A stretch of DNA of 64,000 nt from the NCBI RefSeq assembly GCF_030546695.1, contig NZ_JAUOTP010000003.1, forward strand, positions 558,001 to 622,000, given 5' to 3'. This document shows positions 26,553 through 34,163 of this stretch, piece by piece (within the stretch, counting starts at the first letter, position 1; each line of letters starts with the position of its first letter). A program made the translations under genes and the position numbers. The notes beneath the pieces were generated by a model. The model did no database searches and was not told where the DNA came from. It saw only the letters and a list, made by a program, of their open reading frames with translations. The DNA is from Sphingomonas natans. GTDB lineage: Bacteria; Pseudomonadota; Alphaproteobacteria; Sphingomonadales; Sphingomonadaceae.

Positions 26553-28469
26553 TCACCCCCCCGGTCGCGTGGTCGACGCAACGGCATGTCCGATCGATTT
26601 TAGTATATCCGAGCCGCTTTCTGGCGAAATCGCGCCATCGAGCGCGTCAGGTGAAGCTGATACGTCCTTTCGTCCCTGATCGGCTTGGCGTACCTTCTCG
26701 GCTTGAGTGTTGTAAGCTTGCACGTTGGTCGTGGACGCCAGCGCTGCGGCAATCGTCGACAGATTTGTGGCGCCTGCGGCCCGAAGCTGCTTTTGCTGTT
26801 CTCCCGACAATTTTAGCATCGAAGCCGCGTCATCGAAGGAGACGTTCCGGGGATCGTCAACTGGCAGCTTGCGCCAGACGTCGATCAAGATGGATCTGAT
26901 CTCTGGGCTGGCCGGATCGAGTGCCACCTCCTCAACCGCGCGGTCGTTTGCGAGAAGTCTGCCTACGGCGCTTTCCAGAGCGTTCCATCGCACTGCTGTA
27001 GAGACGCCGAGCGTCCGAGCGGATGCACTACCCATCAACGCCGACGTTTTGGCGCCGCCGATGTCGAATGATCCTTTGTTAACCGGGATTCGGATCAGCG
27101 GCGTGACGTTTGCGTCACTGCTATCCACGCTGAGGTTGCCTCCGTCGACCGCTCGTTTGAAACAGGTGTGCAGGAACCGATTGTCACCAACTAAGGCGCC
27201 ACGCTCGAGCGGGGACCGGGAGACCTCGATCTCATATTCATCCCGGAGGGTATCGAGCCAGACCTCCAGCATGTGCTTGTAATTGGCGCGCGCGCTTCCA
27301 GAGACGCCAGCGTTCTTCGTTGGTGAGACAAAGTGGCCAACAACCAGCTGCTCACCCAGTAGAAGGCCCCACAAGGATAAGACCGGCCGCTTCAGCGATC
27401 CCACACTAGGTCCGGTCAGATCCAGATTTCCGGCGATGTCAATATCTAAATCGTCGAGCGGCGTTCCCGGCGGAAACGTCCGGTTCAGATAGTTGACCAT
27501 CCTCGAAAGCTGAATCAGTGATCCCGTAAATCGTTCTTCGAAGGCTAACGGCGAGGGAGAGCTGTCGAGCAAGCAGACTCTGCGCAAGCGCGCATGAACG
27601 CAGATATCGGCATCCTTCGGCATCACTACGAGTCCCACGAACTCCTGGATTCCCTCGAGCCCCGATGATCGGCGGGCGAGTAACTGTTGAAACCACACGT
27701 TCGGATCGTTCGGGTCGACCGAAAGCTGTTGAAGTGGCTGCGGCGCGACCGAAAAGCGGAGATAGGGAGTGCCCACGAATTTCGCGGACAATAGCGACAC
27801 GATGTTCTCGACTCGCGTCGTGTGACTGGTCAGTTCGCGACGTTCATCAGAGGCGTTTCGGGATAGGGTGTCGGTGCTTTGCGATACATTTCGCGCGCTC
27901 GCCACGTCGGTCGATGAACTGCGAACCGAACCGGACGCGCCGAATATACCCCCCACGATCGGGATCGGGATTGCGAGACCAGCCGATGCGCTGGCACTCG
28001 AGGTATTAGAGTGGCTTCGCAGTGTTTCATGCATCTGCGACCCACTCTTGCCGATCGCGATGCCGTCCGACTCTCCTTCATATACCGACGTGCCGAGGAC
28101 GCCTGTCTGTATATAACTGCGCGAGAGGGGCGCTGCGGTGTGGAAGTAGGGTTGCGCCTCGCCGCCGTCCCCACCCTGTCGTTCGACACTGAGATCTAAC
28201 AGGAGATGAAAACACGGTATGCCATCACCCAGGTAGGTGGCAGCTATCGTTGAGACACCACGCGGGAAGGCTGCGGGCGAAACCGATGCTACGACCTTAA
28301 CGTATACCAACTTTTCGTCGGGAAACTGACGGGTAATAGCGGCATCATCGGGCTCAAAGGTAAACAACGACAGAGCCGTCTCGGCTGGTCCCGTCGACAA
28401 AAGGGGTTGGGTTGTCGATGCAAACTTCCAGGGAATTTCAACGGGCGGCAGTGTCTCAACGTCAGCCAT
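26553..28469 (-). CDS. Large protein of unknown function paired with PhoD-like enzyme
   Basis: 638 residues from an ATG with AAAGGA seven bases upstream. I do not recognise the family. It has no signal peptide. Visible parts: a beta-rich N-terminus (residues 1-130); a Ser/Ala/Gly-rich stretch with a hydrophobic core, LAIPIPIVGGIFGASGSV (about 164-182), which could insert into a membrane or form a glycine-rich loop; a Ser/Thr/Asp-rich coiled region to about 220; and a mixed alpha/beta middle with EFVGLVVMPKD and LSLWGLLLGEQLVVGHFVSP. The C-terminal helical region (about 490-600, with FDDAASMLKLSGEQQKQLRAAG) is followed by a disordered tail. Codon use is less GC3-biased than in the czc genes, hinting at horizontal origin. 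Confidence 0.75.
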   Translation of the reverse strand: MADVETLPPVEIPWKFASTTQPLLSTGPAETALSLFTFEPDDAAITRQFPDEKLVYVKVVASVSPAAFPRGVSTIAATYLGDGIPCFHLLLDLSVERQGGDGGEAQPYFHTAAPLSRSYIQTGVLGTSVYEGESDGIAIGKSGSQMHETLRSHSNTSSASASAGLAIPIPIVGGIFGASGSVRSSSTDVASARNVSQSTDTLSRNASDERRELTSHTTRVENIVSLLSAKFVGTPYLRFSVAPQPLQQLSVDPNDPNVWFQQLLARRSSGLEGIQEFVGLVVMPKDADICVHARLRRVCLLDSSPSPLAFEERFTGSLIQLSRMVNYLNRTFPPGTPLDDLDIDIAGNLDLTGPSVGSLKRPVLSLWGLLLGEQLVVGHFVSPTKNAGVSGSARANYKHMLEVWLDTLRDEYEIEVSRSPLERGALVGDNRFLHTCFKRAVDGGNLSVDSSDANVTPLIRIPVNKGSFDIGGAKTSALMGSASARTLGVSTAVRWNALESAVGRLLANDRAVEEVALDPASPEIRSILIDVWRKLPVDDPRNVSFDDAASMLKLSGEQQKQLRAAGATNLSTIAAALASTTNVQAYNTQAEKVRQADQGRKDVSASPDALDGAISPESGSDILKSIGHAVASTTRPGG

Positions 28470-29211
28470 CGATCTGTCCTTTCACGGCTAAAGCGCAAGG
28501 TTAGAAAGTTAGGCTTGGTGCATGGTCACTGCACTTCGTTGCATCCGATTGCCTGAAGGCAAACATAAGAGACGCGAGGGGCTGATCTCAGCGGGCCTAA
28601 CAATCATTTCTCAGATACTTTATCGACCCAATCGCCGACGCCTGCCGAGGCAAATCGTCGTATCCTGCAGGCAGATTGTTAGACGCCGTGCAGAGCTCAG
28701 AGCATACGCCCTTGCCGACTAATTGCAACTTGCCCGACCAACTGAAGACCTCATCGCTTTGCTGTCGCAGCCGCCAGGAGCTACCTTCATGCGCAATAGT
28801 TCGTTTCCATAACCGCCGAATCACTGCCGCTAGGCGACACCGGCTGGCAGGTGATCTGCAGAAGCACTTTTGTACCATCGCTGCGAGAGGCGTACCGAAC
28901 TAACGCATTGATCGCCGCAGTCTCCGAAACCGGCGGCGACCCCCCGTCCCCGCGAGATCGAGCGCTTTTCGACTTCGCGATCGACAGCAAGCTGCGCGGT
29001 TGCGCTGTCGGTAAGGTTCGCATCGGTGCCATCGTTACCGGCGGCCATATTCGGGATCGTGGTGCAGAAAAAGATTAACCACCGGTGCAATGCGAGCTCG
29101 TGAGCCTCCCCGCAAGACCTTGATCGTTTGGCTCGAACGCCGGGTGGCGCATTGAACAAGCTGGGCAGCGCGGGATCAACAGAAATGGCCGTTGCTGCAG
29201 CCTAACCCACC
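28470..29211. other. 740-base gap without a supported gene
   Basis: Upstream region of the 638-residue gene. GTGCA-TGGTCAC-TGCAC near 28518-28534 can form a small hairpin. No coding frame here has motif support. Confidence 0.35.
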
Positions 29212-29610
29212 CTACCGGAAGCTTGCGATCGCCATCGAAATATCCGCAACCGTGTACGGTTCTGATATGAATACCGCGCCTGCAGGCATGTCTGTAATCA
29301 GTGGCGATACGCCGCCAGACGCGACAATGAAGCGAAGCTGGGGCCAGCGCTCTACGGCCCAAATGCAGAGCGCCAAACCGTCCATCGAGCCCGCCATCTG
29401 TATATCGGTAAAGACTACCGTTATCTCGGAATGGGCCTCCAAAATTGAGATCGCATCGTCGGCGTTGAACGCGGCACAAACAGTTAAGCCCAGCTGCGCG
29501 ATTAATTCCGTCGCCGCCAGCCGTATAAACAGCTCGTCTTCGACAATGAGCACTACCGTTTCGGCATTTGCTATGACATTACCTTCGGACCTGAGCGGGC
29601 TCCGCGACAA
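29212..29610 (-). CDS. Single-domain (CheY-like) response regulator
   Basis: About 115-132 residues. The frame opens with TTG at 29610, but the conserved domain starts at VVLIVEDELFIRLAATEL and a GTG there is also possible. It keeps the acidic Glu-Asp pair (VEDE) and the phospho-acceptor Asp in FTDIQMAGSMDG. At the conserved Lys position, however, it has Glu (FISEPYT instead of a KPY/KPF triad). There is no output domain, so it should work by protein contact, as in alphaproteobacterial phosphorelays. No kinase gene is adjacent. The Lys-to-Glu change may lock or slow the activation switch. Confidence 0.85.
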   Translation of the reverse strand: MSRSPLRSEGNVIANAETVVLIVEDELFIRLAATELIAQLGLTVCAAFNADDAISILEAHSEITVVFTDIQMAGSMDGLALCIWAVERWPQLRFIVASGGVSPLITDMPAGAVFISEPYTVADISMAIASFR

Positions 29611-29768
29611 GCTTGGCCGCCTGTAAAGGGCGATCGGCTGCCTATGCTATGATGTGTTTCAAAAATCCTAAGTCCACATTCTCGCGCGAGCCTTTCGTTG
29701 CCAGCGCCCCAATCCTCGGTGAGGACAAGCTGATCCACGTCGTTATTAGCGCGTGATCGTGAACGGTA

Positions 29769-30061
29769 TCAGGCCTTCGCTCGCCGCCATCCCGCGTAGC
29801 GTGCCAAGGCGCGTCGGAGCAGATTGACCGTCGTCAAAGCCTCAACCGCCCCGAGCAGGGAGACGAAAAAGAAACGCTGCGAACGATTTCGCTGATGACC
29901 TGCGGGCCACCGATAAATGCACCGAAGAAATAGCCAGCGAACACGGCGCCAGAAATCCCCGCGACGCTGTTCATCAGAAGGCCGGACCGATCGTCCCGGC
30001 TCACCGTGGTCAAAAACCAACCGGCGATCCAGCCAACTGCAATCGCGATGATGAGACCCAT
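29769..30061 (-). pseudogene. GlsB/YeaQ/YmgE (transglycosylase-associated) membrane protein, frameshifted
   Basis: From the ATG at 30061 the frame reads MGLIIAIAVGWIAGWFLTTV, then LLMNSVAGISGAVFAGYFFG, the first two spans of this small stress-linked inner-membrane family. After VRSVSF the expected third span continues in another frame as FVSLLGAVEALTTVNLLRRALAR, ending at 29769. The switch falls at a run of five T (minus strand, about 29868-29872); six T would restore one open frame of about 97 codons. The total length of 293 bases also fits a single-base loss. It could be a true inactivating slip, a phase-variable tract or a sequencing error. Confidence 0.8.
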
Positions 30062-30469
30062 GATCTGACTCGCGTAAGAGAGTGAGGACTGTCCGGGCGG
30101 ACCCAAGCGACTGCAGCGCAGGTCTTCAGCAGATCATCCGGCGGCCGATCCGGGTGCAAGACAGAGGCTGGACCCAGGCGGGCGTCAGTTGCGGAGTGAC
30201 ATGGCCGATCCAACCGACCGGTCTCAACGGAGCGGCACCGCAGCCGAGCATTCCCAATGTGATGACCGCGGCAAACGGAATAAAAAACACATCCATGACG
30301 GGCCTAACGATCCGTAAATCACTTCGGGCGCGCTGCCCAAAAAATTAATACCGGATATCTGTCATTTTTTTTGCCGCTTGATAGCGGTTGCCGACGCGGT
30401 GCTCATCTGAATCGTTAAGATCAGGGCCCGTCAGGATTTTCACCACGCGGTGAGGTGAGGACTATAGAC
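30062..30469. other. 400-base gap without a supported gene
   Basis: Between glsB-like and the DUF5706 gene, unusually AT-rich around 30290-30380. I see no gene or clear terminator in it. Confidence 0.3.
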
Positions 30470-30985
30470 TCAGAAGTACCGCTCAATCACAAACGTCAAG
30501 AGGCTAGCGCTCATTCCGAGAACGAAGACCCGATAGGCGTAGCTCAGAAGCTTATATTTCTTACGGGCTAACACTTGTCCGTTTTGATAGATATCGATCG
30601 CCATTGCATCGAAGATACGTTCATCGCTTTGAAGTAATATTCTCATCTTCGTGAGATACTCATGCTCGCTCAGTGGCGCGTATGCGCCAAAAAATAAGAG
30701 ATTCAAGCGGCCCGTTTTAGGCGGAGCCGTTGCCGGCATGATCGCCAGCACCGTCAAGATTGCTGCGATGAAGGCAAAGCCGCCGAGCACAAGCAACGGA
30801 AGGGGCGGGCCAGCACCGTCCCGACTTTGGCCCACCGTAATCGTAAAAGTCACGAATGTCGCAGCCATCAATATGGAGGCCTTCGTGTCAGCCATCTGGC
30901 TCAGCGTAAAATGGGCTGCGTGGCTTGCCCGTAATAGCTCGTGCGCGCGCGCAGCTGGCCTCGGCGTTTGCTCCATTTCACTCAT
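30470..30985 (-). CDS. Pycsar effector-like membrane protein (DUF5706/PycTM family)
   Basis: 171 residues. An N-terminal amphipathic helix (HELLRASHAAHFTLSQMADTKAS) leads into membrane span 1 (about 37-52) and span 2 (about 62-83). AIMPATAPPKTGRLNLLFFGAYAPLSEHEY follows, a pattern I associate with PycTM effectors. A cytosolic helix ending RKKYKLLSYAYRVFV runs into span 3 (about 148-168). In Pycsar phage defence such proteins are opened by cCMP/cUMP and depolarise the membrane. No nucleotide cyclase gene (PycC) is found in the window, so it is an orphan or part of another pathway. It lies on the same strand, 82 bases downstream of the CHAT protease gene. Confidence 0.75.
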   Translation of the reverse strand: MSEMEQTPRPAARAHELLRASHAAHFTLSQMADTKASILMAATFVTFTITVGQSRDGAGPPLPLLVLGGFAFIAAILTVLAIMPATAPPKTGRLNLLFFGAYAPLSEHEYLTKMRILLQSDERIFDAMAIDIYQNGQVLARKKYKLLSYAYRVFVLGMSASLLTFVIERYF

Positions 30986-31067
30986 TCGCTTTCATGTCCT
31001 GCGCTCTTCCCATCGCTAGGTTAAAACTAACGTCGCCCCGACAGGTGCATGGTCAGCCCGCTTTGTC

Positions 31068-34000
31068 TCAATCGGCCTTGCCTGGAGATAGCGCTTTCTC
31101 GCCATCGCCGACGATCATGAAAGCGGCCCAATAGAAGGGATGCGACGTGTCCGCCTTCGCCATCAGCTTGTTCTGGCCAGCGCGGATGGCTGATGCGATC
31201 GAGGTCCCGGGCGCGGCGTGAAAGAGTGCCGTTATCAGGTCCGTCGTGGCGCCGTAATCGTCCGGGATCGGCCAGGCGCTTGCGACGACGGATCGGGCAC
31301 CTGCGCCGACGAACGCTCGTACAAGCCCATCCAGCGCGAAATTTCCGCCGGTCGACACCCCCGCGTCGCGCGTGGCCTCCTCGGTTGCCATGCCTGCCGT
31401 ATCGCAGGCCGAGAGCACGACCAGGTCGGCATCCAGCTTCAGGTCAAAGACCTCCCGAAATGTCAGCAACCCGTCGGAGCCATCACCGCCGAACGACGTC
31501 AACAGTGCGGGTCGGGCAGGGCAGCGCGCGTTCGGCGCCGTGACGAGCCCGTGCGTGGCGAAGTGGATGATCCGATAGTCGGCCAGATCGGTTCGTGCCT
31601 TTAACGCCAGGTCGCTAAAAGCCGCGTCGGTGATGACGGTGCCGCGGCCGGCGCCGACCGCGCGGTCGGCGATCCGAAGTTCGGCCGTCGAGATCGGATG
31701 GTTCCAGGCACCGATAGGCCAAAGGCAATCGGCCCCCGCTTGCACGCTTGCGACGCGGGCATATGCCTGCTGCGGAGAGGGTGACGCATTATGACCAAGT
31801 CCGAGATAGGGTCGAGTCGCCTCGGCTGGTGCAGCACCGCGCACATCGACGAAGGCGCGCGGGGAAACAGAAGTTGTGATGTCGCGATCGCGTCCCAGCC
31901 ACGCAATGCCGCGATAATCGAAGGGATCGCCGTCCGGCTTGGCCGTCCGCTTCGCATAATCGTCGACGCCCTTCTGCTCGACGACCAGCAGATTGGGCGG
32001 CAATTGCAGCATTGCGCCGTCCGGTTCGAACACGAGGCTGGTGATATCGTTCATTTCCGCCGAGAACGGATCGAACATCGCGCGGTAGAGACTGGCCGCC
32101 AGTTCTACGTCGAACGGATAGGTGACCGTTTTGCCGTTTTCGATCGTGACGACGCTTGCCCGCAGGCGCGCAACCTCGGCGTTAAAGATGGCGGAGGCGA
32201 ACGGCAGCTTAGCCGCACGGACCAATCCCTGCGTGACGAGGGTCGCGTAGACATCCTGATCGACGATCCGCAGCTGATAATAAGCCTCGCGAGGGCGCAG
32301 GGCACGCTGGAGGTCCGCTACGCTCATGGCCGACGGCGCCAGGACTCGATAGCGAGGGTAGCCGGCAAGACGCGACTGCAGCGCTGTCTGGTCCTGCTCG
32401 AGCTGCGCGAGCGCGCGTCGGGCGTCCGCCACGTCACGATCGGTCGCCGATCCCGCCGCCTGTCTGTCGATCACGCCGGCGACCTCGCCCGTCGCCCGCG
32501 CGACATCGCGTGCGAGCGATACCGATTGGCGAAACAGGGCGGCCGCATCGTCGTCTCCGCCGGACAATTCGCGCGCGAGCACCGCTTGAGTCTGGGCGAC
32601 CCCGGGTCGAACCATGATCTGGCTGGCGGCGAACAGAGCCGCGGCGGCCTGCGGATCGGTGTTCGCGCGCGGCGCCAGCAACGCGAAATACGGCGCGAGC
32701 AGGCTTTGCATGGGCACGGCGGCGCCGGGAAGCTTGAGGCTCTCAGTAACGATCGCCCCGTACAGCGGGAGTGCGCGATCCGCGGCGCCCCGCCGGGCGA
32801 GGAAGGCGGCGAGCCGGGCTCGGGCTACGAGCTCGACCGCCGATTGGGGATAATCGGTGCTGAGGATCTGCAAGGCCTCGGCTAACTGCTGTTCCGCCGT
32901 GCCATAGTCCTGCTTCGCCTCGTTGATCAGCGCGAGTTCGCCAAGGCCTTCGGATCGGAGAAACGCGGTGGATGCGACACGCCCCTCGCGCACCGACAGG
33001 AAGGTACGATTGCCCTGTTCGATAAGCTGTATCGCCTCGGGAAAGCGCGTCAGGATACGATATGATACGCCACGCAACTGTTGACCCTGTCCGTCGAGAA
33101 TGAGCGCGCGCTCGAACGGCCGGAGCTTGCCGTCCAGCCCGGCCAGCCGGTCGAGCGAGGCATTTTGACGGTTGATCTGCTCGGCCAGCGACGGGCTGAT
33201 GATGCCGCCGGAGATCGTCTCGTCGCCGGCCGACCGGTTGATCGGCGGCACGGGGACGTCAAGGGCGGCGATCGCCTCGTCCGGCCGTCGCTGGTTCAGC
33301 GCGTGCATGGCGCGGTAGTTGCGAAGCAGCCGGCTGGCGACGGGATCGGGTTTGGCGGCGATCGCGGTCGCCTGCGCGAACAGCGCGTCGGCGGCGGCGA
33401 AATTGCCCAGATTGGACTGCTGCAGCCCCTGGTTGGCCAGATATTCGGACTTGCGGATGGCATCGTCGCCGCCGCCCTCCCGCTCCACGAGCGTCTCGAA
33501 GAATTCCGCGGCCTCGGCGAAGCTGCCGGCATTGTTGCGGAAATAGCCCTGGCTCAGCGCCAGATCGGGATCGAGCGTGCCGGCCTGCACGCGCGCGAAC
33601 GCCGCCGGATTTCCGGATTCGGTTGTCGCAACCTGGACGTCTCCCATGGCCGGCGCATTCGAGGCGAGCGATCGCAGCGCGAGCTGCAAGGCGCTGTCAT
33701 AGCCGCCCAGCCCTTCGGCCACATACCACGTCCCGCCACGCCGGACGGCATAGGCGCGATAGGCAAGCTTGCTGTCGGGTTGCTCGCACGCGGTGTACTG
33801 AACGGTGCCCACGCCTTCCATCGGCACCGCGACGGGGGGACGGCAGGAAAGCGCGCCGTGACGCACCGTTAGGATCGCGGCGACGGGATCGGATGCGGGA
33901 TCGCGCAGGGCGTAAAGCGCGCCGACCTGTGCGGCGGCATCGCGGCAGACGATGCCGTAACCCCGATCGAACATCCCCTTCAGCACCGGATCCAGCGGCT

Positions 34001-34163
34001 TGGCCTGCGCGGTGCACAGAACGCCGCCGGTGCCGATCCGGAAGCTGTCCTGCGCAGCGAAGCCGCTCGTTCGGTCCGTAGCATTCGGGCTGCGAGGGGC
34101 GGCTTGGACGGACGTAGCGACGAGCGTCAGCGCCGCAACGCGAGAAACGAACCGCGCAATCAT
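31068..34163 (-). CDS. Exported CHAT-domain protein with helical-repeat region
   Basis: 1031 residues. It starts with a signal peptide (MIARFVSRVAALTLVATSVQA), so it acts in the periplasm or beyond. Residues ~190-620 are helical and TPR-like (NQGLQQSNLGNFAAADALFAQA, LGELALINEAKQDYGTAEQQLAEALQIL). The C-terminal third is a CHAT caspase-fold peptidase with the dyad His871 (IIHFATHG) and Cys920 (VVLSACDTAG), followed by GLVRAFVGAGARSVVASAWPIPDD and HPFYWAAFMIVGD. Its ATG overlaps the TpsA stop (ATGA), so it is translated together with the adhesin and transporter. It probably cleaves a partner outside the cytoplasm; TpsA is the natural candidate. Confidence 0.93.
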   Translation of the reverse strand: MIARFVSRVAALTLVATSVQAAPRSPNATDRTSGFAAQDSFRIGTGGVLCTAQAKPLDPVLKGMFDRGYGIVCRDAAAQVGALYALRDPASDPVAAILTVRHGALSCRPPVAVPMEGVGTVQYTACEQPDSKLAYRAYAVRRGGTWYVAEGLGGYDSALQLALRSLASNAPAMGDVQVATTESGNPAAFARVQAGTLDPDLALSQGYFRNNAGSFAEAAEFFETLVEREGGGDDAIRKSEYLANQGLQQSNLGNFAAADALFAQATAIAAKPDPVASRLLRNYRAMHALNQRRPDEAIAALDVPVPPINRSAGDETISGGIISPSLAEQINRQNASLDRLAGLDGKLRPFERALILDGQGQQLRGVSYRILTRFPEAIQLIEQGNRTFLSVREGRVASTAFLRSEGLGELALINEAKQDYGTAEQQLAEALQILSTDYPQSAVELVARARLAAFLARRGAADRALPLYGAIVTESLKLPGAAVPMQSLLAPYFALLAPRANTDPQAAAALFAASQIMVRPGVAQTQAVLARELSGGDDDAAALFRQSVSLARDVARATGEVAGVIDRQAAGSATDRDVADARRALAQLEQDQTALQSRLAGYPRYRVLAPSAMSVADLQRALRPREAYYQLRIVDQDVYATLVTQGLVRAAKLPFASAIFNAEVARLRASVVTIENGKTVTYPFDVELAASLYRAMFDPFSAEMNDITSLVFEPDGAMLQLPPNLLVVEQKGVDDYAKRTAKPDGDPFDYRGIAWLGRDRDITTSVSPRAFVDVRGAAPAEATRPYLGLGHNASPSPQQAYARVASVQAGADCLWPIGAWNHPISTAELRIADRAVGAGRGTVITDAAFSDLALKARTDLADYRIIHFATHGLVTAPNARCPARPALLTSFGGDGSDGLLTFREVFDLKLDADLVVLSACDTAGMATEEATRDAGVSTGGNFALDGLVRAFVGAGARSVVASAWPIPDDYGATTDLITALFHAAPGTSIASAIRAGQNKLMAKADTSHPFYWAAFMIVGDGEKALSPGKAD

